Shown in pieces: positions 50,888 to 59,293 of a stretch of DNA of 64,000 nt. This DNA comes from an uncultured Lachnospiraceae bacterium. GTDB lineage: Bacteria > Bacillota > Clostridia > Lachnospirales > Lachnospiraceae. Every line of letters starts with the position of its first letter. Within the stretch, counting starts at the first letter, position 1. The position numbers and the translations under genes were made by a program. The notes beneath the pieces were generated by a model. The model did no database searches, was not told the origin of the DNA, and saw only the letters and a program-made list of their open reading frames with translations. Location of the stretch: positions 1 to 64,000 of the forward strand of contig CAJTNC010000010.1 of assembly GCA_910577955.1 (NCBI GenBank), given 5' to 3'.

Positions 50888-51949
50888 ATGGCTGTTACAA
50901 TCAAAAAAATTGCCGAGCTTGCAGGTGTTTCCACCGGAACAGTGGACCGTGCCCTCCATGACAGAGGACGCGTGGACGCGAAAGTTGCCCAGCGGATCAA
51001 ACAGATCGCACTGGAGCTGGACTACCGACCAAATTCCGTCGCCAAAGGACTCTCCAACAGAAAACGCAACATCAAAATTTCCGTTATCCTGCATATCCAA
51101 AACAGCAATCTGTATTTTGACGACGTCAAAGCCGGAATCAGAAAATGCCGGGAAGAAATCAAGGACTTCGGGATCACAGTGGACATTCTCCCCTGCCCCG
51201 ATTACAACGCAGAATGTCAGCTCGCCCTGATCGATCAGACAATAGAAGACGGCGCTAACGCTATCGTCATCGTGCCGATCAACAGCCCTCTGATCAGAGC
51301 CAGACTCAACGAGCTCCACGCCTCAAACTATCCGGTTGTTTTTCTGACTAATATAATAGAAGATACGGAATACCTCAGTTTTGTGGGCTGCAACTATGAA
51401 CTGGTCGGGGAAATCACCGCCGGCTTCCTTCATCTGCTGCATCCGGGCGACGGAAAACTGCTCCTGTTTTCTCCGAGCTTCCAGATGTACGGACACACTC
51501 TGCGCGCAAACGGGCTGAAACAGCATCTCGCAAAAGAGTACCCACACATCCGCCTGCAGGAAACTTACGAAATAGCCGGGGATGACATTCAGAATTACCA
51601 GATCACCAAAAACGCCCTCTCCCGCTTCCCCGACACAGACATTTTTATCTGTCCGGGCGCCTACAGCCGCGGAAACTTAAAAGCGATTCAGGAACACGGC
51701 TACTATAAGAAAGCGCTGATCATATGTTACGATTACTCCGATGAGATCGGTGCAGAGATCCAAAGCGGCAACATCTGTGCCACGATCACCCAATGTCCGC
51801 AGGAACAGGGTTATACGGCGGTAAAGATCCTCTTCGAATATCTCACCGCCAACAAAAAGCCGCGCCTAAAAAACCATTACATCCGCAGCCGTATCATCGT
51901 AAGGGAAAGCATCTGCGAAATGGAACAGATCAAAGAAGAATATCAATAG
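50888..51949 (+). CDS. LacI-family regulator of the sulfatase-transporter operon
   Basis: A 353-aa regulator. Helix-turn-helix and hinge: VTIKKIAELAGVSTGTVDRAL, then YRPNSVAKGLSNRKRNIKI. The STGTVDRALHDRGRV sequence (Gly-Thr-Val-Asp-Arg instead of xxTVSRVL) marks the subgroup with an RbsB-like sensor domain. The sensor domain has ILPCPDYNAECQLALIDQTIEDGANAIVIVP and ends with a typical SRIIVRESI. AGAGGGG before 50888 gives the start. It is divergent from the SBP-permease-ATPase-sulfatase operon, and near-identical operator cores lie behind both promoters. Confidence 0.93.
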   Translation: MAVTIKKIAELAGVSTGTVDRALHDRGRVDAKVAQRIKQIALELDYRPNSVAKGLSNRKRNIKISVILHIQNSNLYFDDVKAGIRKCREEIKDFGITVDILPCPDYNAECQLALIDQTIEDGANAIVIVPINSPLIRARLNELHASNYPVVFLTNIIEDTEYLSFVGCNYELVGEITAGFLHLLHPGDGKLLLFSPSFQMYGHTLRANGLKQHLAKEYPHIRLQETYEIAGDDIQNYQITKNALSRFPDTDIFICPGAYSRGNLKAIQEHGYYKKALIICYDYSDEIGAEIQSGNICATITQCPQEQGYTAVKILFEYLTANKKPRLKNHYIRSRIIVRESICEMEQIKEEYQ

Positions 51950-51960
51950 ACCAAAGAGAA

Positions 51961-51989
51961 AGAGGGCCGGCGTACCGGTCCTCTGTTTT
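51961..51989 (+). terminator. Terminator of the lacI gene
   Basis: AGAGGGCCGG / CCGGTCCTCT stem (one G-T pair) around CGTA, followed by GTTTT. It lies 11 bases after the stop codon. Confidence 0.85.
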
Positions 51990-52040
51990 GAACGTTTTAT
52001 CCGGTGGGAATTTCATGGCTAGATCTGTGATCTCTGCTCC

Positions 52041-53060
52041 CTATTCCTCCTTCGCCGCCTCTCTGATCACCGCATTGAGCGCCGCAAACAACACCCCTGC
52101 CACGGGCCAGATGATCCAGCTTCTGCCCCACTTATTTCCGCTATAAAAGCTGTAGCCAAGGTATATAGCTGTCACTAACAGCCAGTAAACCCCGGGGAAA
52201 AAAGCTACTTTCTTGTTCACCGACTTATTTTCCACGGTGTACTCTCCGCACTGCAGCAGTTTATCAAAACTTTCTTCCACAACGCCCGCTCTCACAAAAA
52301 GATATACTCCGCCGGCCACAAAAAGAAGCAAAATACACACGCCTCCGACCAGCGGCACATCTCTTTCCGTAACGAGACTCAACGCCAACAACGGGATAAC
52401 GCCCACAATGCACAGTACCGTGCCGATCACTATTGACATTCTGTACTTCCCTTCAAAATCGCTTTTCCGCTTCTCCACGATCCCTTCCACACCGTACTGC
52501 AGCGAAAATGCTTCCTGCTCAATATATTTATATTTCTCCAACTTCATCCCGTTAAAAATGCAGATGGCCACACCGATTGCCACGACCGACAGCAAAATGA
52601 TTACACCGAGGATCGACATCCTGTCTTCCCAAACGCTTTCTTCCCAAACCGCGGCCATCATCAAAAGGGCGATCGGAGACAAAATAAACAGAGAAACCGC
52701 AGCGGCGATCCTGCCGCACACTTCCCTCGCCGTATTCATATAAGCGTTGGCCTCTTCCACTGACACGATCCGCCCTTCCGGCACATCTTTTCCGCTGATC
52801 AGCTCCGTCTCCTCCATCTCGTCCTTTAATAAGTAGTCCGTACTGACGCCGAACAGTTCACTCATCTTTAATATCTTGTCCAGATCCGGGATCGTGGCTC
52901 CCACTTCCCACTTCGATACGGACTGTCTGGAAATATTCAACTTCTCCGCCAATTCCTCCTGCGACCAGCTCATTCTCTTTCGCAACGCTATAATTTTTTC
53001 CGCTAAAATCATCCTGATACCCTCATCCTTTCCGGTGTCTGTCTTTTTGTATTTCTCCAT
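52041..53060 (-). CDS. XRE-type regulator with membrane domain
   Basis: A 339-aa protein. Residues about 17-78 are an XRE helix-turn-helix: LAEKIIALRKRMSWSQEELAEKLNISRQSVSKWEVGATIPDLDKILKMSELFGVSTDYLL. The remainder has five or six hydrophobic segments (about 118-137, 148-170, 207-228, 238-255, 290-308, 315-332), so DNA binding is tethered to the membrane. Such fusions in Clostridia often control neighbouring transport or stress genes, but none with that profile is adjacent. AGAGG five bases before 53060 supports the first ATG; ATG at 53012 is an alternative. Function beyond DNA binding is unknown. Confidence 0.85.
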   Translation of the reverse strand: MEKYKKTDTGKDEGIRMILAEKIIALRKRMSWSQEELAEKLNISRQSVSKWEVGATIPDLDKILKMSELFGVSTDYLLKDEMEETELISGKDVPEGRIVSVEEANAYMNTAREVCGRIAAAVSLFILSPIALLMMAAVWEESVWEDRMSILGVIILLSVVAIGVAICIFNGMKLEKYKYIEQEAFSLQYGVEGIVEKRKSDFEGKYRMSIVIGTVLCIVGVIPLLALSLVTERDVPLVGGVCILLLFVAGGVYLFVRAGVVEESFDKLLQCGEYTVENKSVNKKVAFFPGVYWLLVTAIYLGYSFYSGNKWGRSWIIWPVAGVLFAALNAVIREAAKEE

Positions 53061-53184
53061 AAGCGCCTCTGGAATGTCTATATCTTATCCCTCACACCGG
53101 TTGCGGGCTACCAAATAGAGTTAGAAATTACGCACCTGACGGTTGCATTTGCCCATTTTATACCGTTTACAGATAAATCAGGTC

Positions 53185-53576
53185 TTAAACTCCCACTCCT
53201 GCCCTTACTTTTTCCACTTCCTCAACGGTGCAGCCGTTTGCTCTGGCAATCGAACTGTTGTCTTTATTACCGGCTTGTATTTCCTTAAAAATCCGAATTC
53301 CAAGCTCCAGCCCCTGTTCTTTTCCTATCTCTTTTCCTATCTCTTTTCCTATCATTTCTCCGTCTTCCCGCATCGCTTGATCATGAAGCTCCTGATCAAA
53401 TCCATAAATTTCCATCTCCACGATTTCCTCCTTATGGTTTCAAAAAACTCTGCAAGGATCTCTTCCGAAATACATTCCTCCACTGCCTGTCTCACCGCCT
53501 CTTCCAGTTTTATCCCGTCAATATTATAAAAAACATCGACACCGGATCCACGCGAAACCCCTACGGGAAATCCCAC
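53185..53576 (-). pseudogene. Rpn-type (PD-(D/E)XK) nuclease/transposase remnant, frameshifted
   Basis: Two frames together give the C-terminal third of a recombination-promoting nuclease. Upstream frame: EEAVRQAVEECISEEILAEFFETIRR. Downstream frame, after a one-base shift near 53435: EEIVEMEIYGFDQELHDQAM, then repeated GKEIGKEIGKEQG and a helix-turn-helix-like tail NSSIARANGCTVEEVEKVRA. Intact family members read continuously through this point and carry about 200 residues of PD-(D/E)XK nuclease domain before it; here they are absent. The GKEI repeat comes from a 12-bp DNA repeat near 53330-53365, prone to slippage. Non-functional scar. Confidence 0.75.
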
Positions 53577-53611
53577 ATAAATCCGGTGTCCAATGTCATT
53601 TGATCAAAGCG

Positions 53612-55183
53612 TCAATCTTCTTTCACCTCATTTAACTCCTCGATCCGCTGTACGGAATTACTCCGGATGTCAATGACAGGTCCGCCTTTGCCCTCAATAT
53701 ATTCTCTTGTAATGGTCACCCTCCCGATGTTGTCATCCTTCGGGATCTCATACATGATATCCAACATAAATTCTTCAATCAGCGCCCGCAGGGCTCTGGC
53801 GCCGGTCTCCCTCTTTAGTGCCTTCTCCGCGATAGCCTCCAGAGAACTCTCGTCAAACTCCAACTTCACCTCGTCTAACTCAAGAAGCTTCTGGTACTGT
53901 TTTAAGATCGCATTTTTCGGCTCCTTCAATATTTTTACAAGCGCCTCTTTATTTAGCCCGTCTAACGTAAACAGGATCGGCAGACGTCCGATAAACTCCG
54001 GAATCATGCCGTATTTGCGCACATCCTCCACCGTCACCCTGTTGTGGATGTTTTTATCTTTGTCAAACCGGTCTTTCAGCTCTGCCTGATATCCGATACC
54101 GGTCTGCTTGCTGAGACGCTGCTTGATCACTTCCTCCAATCCCGGGAAAGCACCTCCGCAGATAAAGAGGATATTTTTTGTGTTGACTGTGGCTAGGGGT
54201 ACCATAGCATTCTTGCTGTTCGCCCCTACCGGCACCTCGATCTCCGCACCCTCGAGAAGCTTTAAAAGTCCCTGCTGTACCGATTCTCCGCTGACATCCC
54301 GGGAGTTGGTGTTTTTCTTTTTGGCAATCTTATCTATCTCATCGATAAAGACGATGCCGCTCTCCGCTTTCTCCACATCGTTGTCCGCCGCCGCAAGAAG
54401 CTTCGTCACAACGCTCTCGATATCATCCCCGATATAGCCCGCCTCGGTCAGAGACGTGGCATCCGCAATCGCTAATGGCACGTCCAAAAGCTTCGCCAGC
54501 GTTTTCACAAGATAGGTTTTGCCGCATCCGGTAGGCCCAATCATCAACATATTGGATTTTTCAATCTCAATATCGTCCATAGTTCCCGTGGCCACCCTCT
54601 TATAGTGATTGTAGACCGCTACGGAAATCACCTTTTTCGCATGTTCCTGCCCCACCACATACTCGTCAAGCTGCGCCTTGATCTTATGGGGGGCCGGAAT
54701 GTCCTTGATATCAATGATGGGCTTTGTCTGTTCGCCCTCTTTTTTCTTTTTGATCTTCTGTCTGTTCGGTACGCTGCCTATATTCTGCAGATCCGCCAGA
54801 TTGATGAAACTGATATTGGGAATGCCCTGATTCACAGCCTTCTTAGGCTTATCCTGCTCCCTTTTATCCGTCTCGTCCGGTTTATCTGTCTCTATAACCG
54901 TCTCTGTCCGCGAATCAGTCTCCCCGCTCACCGGAGCCTTTCCTTCGGAGGTTTGATTCGTCATCGCCCCAAAATCATAAAAAGGCGGCATCATTCCCGG
55001 AAAATTATACTGGCTCATGGTATCCATTGTCTTGTGCATACAGTCATCACAGACACAGATATTATTCGGCAGCTTAAACATCCTGCCGGCCTTGCTCTCC
55101 GGCCTGTGGCAGATAATACATACGTCCTCGTAACCGCCCTGCCCGTCCTCTGTCCTGTTGTTGTTATTGTTATTCTCTGCCAT
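53612..55183 (-). CDS. clpX-like: ClpX-like AAA+ unfoldase with long linker and IGY loop
   Basis: A 523-aa ClpX homologue, about 100 residues longer than standard ClpX. The zinc finger is C22-x2-C25 ... C45-x2-C48. A charged, Thr/Lys/Asp-rich linker of about 120 residues follows before LDEYVVGQEHAKKVISVAVYNHYKR-type AAA+ sequence starting near 171. Walker A GPTGCGKT (216-223), pore loop GYIG (249-252), Walker B FIDEID (279-284), sensor 2 region RETGARALRALIEE. The ClpP-docking loop reads TGIGYQAE (363-365 IGY) where ClpX has IGF. No clpP is nearby; htrA is 12 bases upstream in the same operon. Probably a paralogue of the housekeeping ClpX; ClpP partnership is uncertain. Confidence 0.9.
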   Translation of the reverse strand: MAENNNNNNRTEDGQGGYEDVCIICHRPESKAGRMFKLPNNICVCDDCMHKTMDTMSQYNFPGMMPPFYDFGAMTNQTSEGKAPVSGETDSRTETVIETDKPDETDKREQDKPKKAVNQGIPNISFINLADLQNIGSVPNRQKIKKKKEGEQTKPIIDIKDIPAPHKIKAQLDEYVVGQEHAKKVISVAVYNHYKRVATGTMDDIEIEKSNMLMIGPTGCGKTYLVKTLAKLLDVPLAIADATSLTEAGYIGDDIESVVTKLLAAADNDVEKAESGIVFIDEIDKIAKKKNTNSRDVSGESVQQGLLKLLEGAEIEVPVGANSKNAMVPLATVNTKNILFICGGAFPGLEEVIKQRLSKQTGIGYQAELKDRFDKDKNIHNRVTVEDVRKYGMIPEFIGRLPILFTLDGLNKEALVKILKEPKNAILKQYQKLLELDEVKLEFDESSLEAIAEKALKRETGARALRALIEEFMLDIMYEIPKDDNIGRVTITREYIEGKGGPVIDIRSNSVQRIEELNEVKED

Positions 55184-55195
55184 CTCTTTCCTCGC

Positions 55196-56848
55196 TTATT
55201 TTTTCCCAAGTTTCACAGCTATCGTCTGTGACTGGTATTTTCCTTCACTATAGCGCATGATCTCTACATCCACGATCTCTCCTACGGCATAGTATCGAAG
55301 CATTTCCGAAAGTTCGTTTGTCGTTCCCACAGGAACCTCATCCAATGCCACAATGACATCGCCTCTCTGCAATCCGGCCTTCTCCGCCGCTTTGTCTTCC
55401 TCCACTTCTCTGACATAGACGCCCCTCGGAATGTCATACTCCTCCGCCTGACGTCCCTCCACGTTGGAACAAGTGATGCCGAGATAGCCGCTCTCATTCT
55501 CCCGCAGTCTCTCCCGTATCTCTCTTACCTTTAATTTGTCGAGCACCGGAATAGCATCCGTGATCGGAATCGCATAGCACATCCCCTCCACATCCGCAGA
55601 GTTGATCGTCATCGTATTGATCCCGATGACCTCACCGGTAACATTCACCAACACACCGCCGGAACATCCCGGATTCATAAAAGCGGTAGTCTGGATCATG
55701 ACCCTGTCGTCCGAACCGTACTGATTCCCCATCTCGTCGTATCCGCCCCCTATAGGCATGTTTACCGCGCTGACGATCCCCGTTGTCACGGACTGCCCCA
55801 ACAGCAGGGCATTTCCGATGGATATCACCGCCTGTCCCGCTTTCAGCGTAGTGGAATCCCCTAATTTCGCAATGGCCACAGCCCCCTTCGTCTCCTCGGG
55901 TATATCCTCCATCCGCACGGCCAGCACCGCCACGTCCAAATCATTGTCATGGCCCTTCACTCTGGCATCCACCTCAGTCTTATCCACAAATACCACTTTC
56001 AAGTCTTCCGTGTCCGCCACCACATGAGCGTTCGTTGCGATTAACAGCTCTGTCTCGCTCTCCCCGATAATAAATCCGGAACCGCCTCCGTCATACTTTC
56101 CGTCTCCCCAGTAATAGTCCTCATAACTGTAAACTGCGTTGACGCTCACCACAGAGGGCATAATCCGCTCCACCAGTTCTGACACATCTGTCAGAATTCC
56201 CTGCGAGGGTTTTGAGCCGCTTCCTTCCGCCGTCTCTTCAGCTATCTCCAAATCCACCGGCGCAATCTGAGGATTTTCCGGCTGTGCGGAAACCTGACTG
56301 TCATTCCCGGATGTCTCTTCCAATAACTTCACCGCATAGCAGATGCCCCCGATACAAAGCACCGCCACCAGACAGACCGCAGCTGCCGCCAGCGCCTTCT
56401 TTCCGAAGCTCCACTTTTTCTTTTCTCCGCCGTCCCCATTCCCCGGGATCCCGTAATTTCCCGAAAAATTCCGATCCCCCGAATAGCCCTGATTTCCCTG
56501 ATAATTCTGATTTCCCTGATAATTCTGATTTCCCTGATAATTCTGGTTCCCCGGATAGCCCTGATTGCCCTGAGGGCCGTAGTGTATGCCGTAATTCTGG
56601 TTTGGATAATTATTATAACCGGCATCCGTTCTGCCGCGGTTATTTCCGTAGTAAGGACTATTTGGCAGGGAGTCTCTGTAAGGATTCTGATAATACCCCT
56701 GTCCGCTCTGCTGCGGCGCCCGCGGTATCTGTCCGGACATATTCTGCGGAGGCTGTCCCGCGTCATGGTTTTTCCCTGATTCCTGAGGCTTCTGTTCCTG
56801 CTGCTCTATCTTTTTTTGTTCTTTGTCATTTTCTTCCTTTTTTCCCAT
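55196..56848 (-). CDS. htrA: HtrA/DegP-type membrane serine protease with PDZ domain
   Basis: A 550-aa protease. The cytoplasmic N-terminus (about 1-145) is disordered and rich in Gln, Asn, Gly and Tyr, with a GNQNYQ repeat. One transmembrane helix is near 150-172 (ALAAAAVCLVAVLCIGGICYAV). The trypsin-like domain has His in IATNAHVVAD, Asp in HDNDLDVAVLAV and Ser in NPGCSGGVLVN, where GNSGG is usual (Cys for Asn next to the Ser). A PDZ domain (about 455-545) starts YLGITCSNV and includes AAEKAGLQRGDVIVALD. It degrades damaged exported proteins at the outer membrane face. It leads an operon with the ClpX-like unfoldase. Confidence 0.93.
   Translation of the reverse strand: MGKKEENDKEQKKIEQQEQKPQESGKNHDAGQPPQNMSGQIPRAPQQSGQGYYQNPYRDSLPNSPYYGNNRGRTDAGYNNYPNQNYGIHYGPQGNQGYPGNQNYQGNQNYQGNQNYQGNQGYSGDRNFSGNYGIPGNGDGGEKKKWSFGKKALAAAAVCLVAVLCIGGICYAVKLLEETSGNDSQVSAQPENPQIAPVDLEIAEETAEGSGSKPSQGILTDVSELVERIMPSVVSVNAVYSYEDYYWGDGKYDGGGSGFIIGESETELLIATNAHVVADTEDLKVVFVDKTEVDARVKGHDNDLDVAVLAVRMEDIPEETKGAVAIAKLGDSTTLKAGQAVISIGNALLLGQSVTTGIVSAVNMPIGGGYDEMGNQYGSDDRVMIQTTAFMNPGCSGGVLVNVTGEVIGINTMTINSADVEGMCYAIPITDAIPVLDKLKVREIRERLRENESGYLGITCSNVEGRQAEEYDIPRGVYVREVEEDKAAEKAGLQRGDVIVALDEVPVGTTNELSEMLRYYAVGEIVDVEIMRYSEGKYQSQTIAVKLGKK
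56493..56546 (-). repeat. 18-bp tandem repeat (three copies) in htrA
   Basis: The unit TTTCCCTGATAATTCTGA (plus strand) occurs three times in a row, the last copy with one change, flanked by further degenerate copies. It encodes the GNQNYQ hexapeptide. Copy number is likely to vary between strains by slippage without changing the frame. Confidence 0.85.
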
Positions 56849-56901
56849 GTTTCCCCTCTCTCATTTCCGCGCGCTTCTCCTGTCGCTTAGCAGACATCTT
56901 T

Positions 56902-57840
56902 TCACCTGATCTGCGAATTCCAGTATTCCCTATTCATAGTATATTTCATAATTCTCCGGAAAGATAGTCTTTTATATTTTTTTCCCAATTGATACCCCAA
57001 AAATTTATAAATGCTGGTGATATACATGGGCAGTATCCGTCTGCTCTCCCCTATCTGCCTCAAATGTTCTGCAGTGCGCTTTACAAGCCTGATCCCCTCC
57101 GACTCCGAGGGCACTCCCTCAAAAACTTCCGGATGCTGCGCCTGCGAGACCCCCAGATCAAAGTTCCGGCGAAACTGCTCCTTATTCGTGTACTGATGGG
57201 AATGGATCACTCTGGCGTCCGCAGTGTAAGCGACCCTGCAGCCCGCTTTGATACAAGCCGCCGCGTAGAGCATGTCCTCGTTGAAGATAGCCCGCCGCAC
57301 AAATCCCCCTAACTTCTCGTAAATATCTCTCCTGTAGGCGGCACAGACATTGGAACAAAAAAATGTCTTGATCCCCATTTTCTCAATGTCCCGCCCCGAC
57401 TTGATACAGCTTTCCGCAGGATAGTTGAATTCCCTTGTAAAGCGTTCCACAGGCCCCGCTTCCTCACGCGGAAGCTGCCTTGCGTAAGAAACCGCCACAT
57501 CCTTCTCCGAAAGAGGGGCGATCAGTTTTTCCAACAGAAATTTATCCTCCGGCATGGCATCCTGAGTCATCATCACAAAAATTTCCGCCGCCGACTTTTT
57601 CACCGCTTCTCTCCTCGTCCTCCCGTGGTCGAACTCCCTTTTGGAGATATGGTATATCCTGACATTTTCATAGCGTTTCCGGCGGGGCGTCTCATACTCA
57701 AATGCGCTCCAGTATTTCTGCTCCGTATTAAACAGTATGATCCTGTGCACCGGCACAGTCTGGTGCTCGAGCTTCTCGATCACCTTTGCAAATTCTGCTC
57801 CCGGCTTATAAACCGGAATGATAACATCTACTTCCTGCAT
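56902..57840 (-). CDS. GT2 glycosyltransferase (rhamnosyltransferase-like)
   Basis: A 312-aa GT-A enzyme without membrane helices. It opens VDVIIPVYKPGAEFAKVIEKLEHQT with the nucleotide-binding region, and has KREFDHGRTRREAVKKSAAEIFVMMTQDAMP, where TQDAMP takes the place of the D-x-D metal motif, as in RfbN/WbbL-type rhamnosyltransferases. CAAYRRDIYEKLGGF and EDMLYAAACIKAG are acceptor-side blocks. GGGAG ahead of 57840 chooses this start. It adds a sugar, plausibly rhamnose from dTDP-rhamnose, to a surface glycan. It lies downstream of a terminator, apart from the main cluster. Confidence 0.88.
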   Translation of the reverse strand: MQEVDVIIPVYKPGAEFAKVIEKLEHQTVPVHRIILFNTEQKYWSAFEYETPRRKRYENVRIYHISKREFDHGRTRREAVKKSAAEIFVMMTQDAMPEDKFLLEKLIAPLSEKDVAVSYARQLPREEAGPVERFTREFNYPAESCIKSGRDIEKMGIKTFFCSNVCAAYRRDIYEKLGGFVRRAIFNEDMLYAAACIKAGCRVAYTADARVIHSHQYTNKEQFRRNFDLGVSQAQHPEVFEGVPSESEGIRLVKRTAEHLRQIGESRRILPMYITSIYKFLGYQLGKKYKRLSFRRIMKYTMNREYWNSQIR

Positions 57841-57898
57841 GTGTTTGCTCCCTTGTTCTCTTTTCTTAGCATACCATATTTTTTCCCACATGTAAAAT

Positions 57899-57923
57899 GG
57901 ACGCCGCACATTGTGCGACGCCC
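57899..57923 (-). terminator. Terminator after the LCP gene
   Basis: GGGCGTCGCAC / GTGCGGCGTCC on the minus strand form a long GC-rich stem (one mismatch) around AAT, followed by ATTTTAC. It lies 43 bases after the stop codon of the LCP gene. Confidence 0.75.
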
Positions 57924-57966
57924 GCTTTGTCATCCTAAAAAATTTCTTTATTCGACCCCTTTCGGT

Positions 57967-59259
57967 TTATCGTTTATATTTATTAGTCACCTCTGTGATG
58001 TGATCACTGTATCCCTGCACTTCAGTGCTGGGCACATATCCGCTCTCATCAAACAGGAATTCATGCAGCCAGCTCACGTTGCTGACCAGATCATTGGGAA
58101 CGATGGAGTCTCCCGGCGAACCGATATTGCCGGTCCATCTCATATCCTCCCTCGGAAAACCGTCGTCCGCCACAACCCTGTACTGAGATGCCTCTCCCAG
58201 AAGTTCCGTGATCTCCGTAAGTCCAAAGGACGTATATACTTCCTCAAACACATTGTTCGCGATCTCTACAAGCTGGGATGGGGAAACATCCTTCGCTTTC
58301 TCCATAATCGCCTTGAGCACGTCCCTCTGTCTCTCCGTACGTCTGAAATCGTCACCCTTTGTATAACGGATACGGCAGTACCCTGTGGCCTGCATACCGT
58401 CTAACACCTGCATTCCCGTGTTGGTGACAGGAGTGTAATCCCTCTTTAAATTCTCCGCGATACAGTACTGGTAACTGTTCAAGTGTGTGATCTCCGCACT
58501 TGTGATATCCATCGGAACGCCGCCCAGCGCATCAATCACATCGATCAGCCCCGCAAAGCCTATGGTCACAAACTCCGAAATATCCAAATCCAGATTCGCA
58601 TTCAGCATGCTGATTGCCTGCTTCGGGCCGCCGCTCGCGTAAGCCGCATTACACTTGTTGTACTTGTCGTTCCCCAAATTCAGGAACGTATCCCTGTACA
58701 GGGAGACCAACTTGATCTCTTTCGTATCCTGATTGATGGATGCCACCATGATCGTATCGCTTCTCGTATTTTTCGTCAGAGCGCCTACCGTGGAGTCCAC
58801 GCCGAACAGCGCCACATTCCTGTAGCCCTTCATGATCTCAACCTGCTCTTCGCTGACGCCCTCATTGATAACGATCTCCTCCTCCGGAATCTCCAGATAA
58901 CCCACTTTCTCCGTTCTGGTCACGCCCCAAAGGACTAACAGCATCACGGCAAGCAGCAGGATTTCTCCCACAAAGAGCAAAATTCTCTTTCTCTTCTTTT
59001 TAGCTTTAGCCTTTGCGGACATTTTTTTTCCGGAACTGCCCTTTGCGGAACTTTTCTTTCCGCCGGAAGAAGTTTTCTTTCGGGAAGACGAGCCACTTCT
59101 TGAAGCTACCGCATTCCCTGAGTTCTTTCTTTTGCCCGAAGAGGAAGATGATCTGCCGGAAGAAGATTTCTTCCTCGGCTCATCATACTCATAATCATCA
59201 TATTCGTATTCGTCATATTCATACTCAAAGTCTTCATCATCCCGATATCTTGGTGCCAT
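57967..59259 (-). CDS. LytR-CpsA-Psr (LCP) family glycopolymer ligase
   Basis: A 430-aa protein. The cytoplasmic N-terminus (about 1-100) is unusual: a Asp/Glu/Tyr-rich block (FEYEYDEYEYDDYEYDEP), then a Ser/Lys/Arg-rich stretch. One membrane helix follows (ILLFVGEILLLAVMLLVLWGV). The LCP domain has FGVDSTVGALTKNTRSDTIMVASINQDTKEIKLVSLYRDTFL with the Arg/Asp residues that grip the polyprenyl pyrophosphate, DALGGVPMDI and YCRIRYTKGDDFRRTERQRDVLKAI. It attaches teichoic acid or capsule polymers to peptidoglycan. The start is uncertain: 59259 (AAAGGA ten bases before) or 59280. It lies next to the initiating phosphotransferase. Confidence 0.92.
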   Translation of the reverse strand: MAPRYRDDEDFEYEYDEYEYDDYEYDEPRKKSSSGRSSSSSGKRKNSGNAVASRSGSSSRKKTSSGGKKSSAKGSSGKKMSAKAKAKKKRKRILLFVGEILLLAVMLLVLWGVTRTEKVGYLEIPEEEIVINEGVSEEQVEIMKGYRNVALFGVDSTVGALTKNTRSDTIMVASINQDTKEIKLVSLYRDTFLNLGNDKYNKCNAAYASGGPKQAISMLNANLDLDISEFVTIGFAGLIDVIDALGGVPMDITSAEITHLNSYQYCIAENLKRDYTPVTNTGMQVLDGMQATGYCRIRYTKGDDFRRTERQRDVLKAIMEKAKDVSPSQLVEIANNVFEEVYTSFGLTEITELLGEASQYRVVADDGFPREDMRWTGNIGSPGDSIVPNDLVSNVSWLHEFLFDESGYVPSTEVQGYSDHITEVTNKYKR

Positions 59260-59293
59260 AGCCTCTTTATCCTTTCGCATTTTACTTTTTCCG

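Noticed and set aside
56493..56546. Possible CRISPR-like repeats
   Set aside because: The 18-bp units are directly adjacent without spacers and keep the htrA reading frame; they are a coding tandem repeat.
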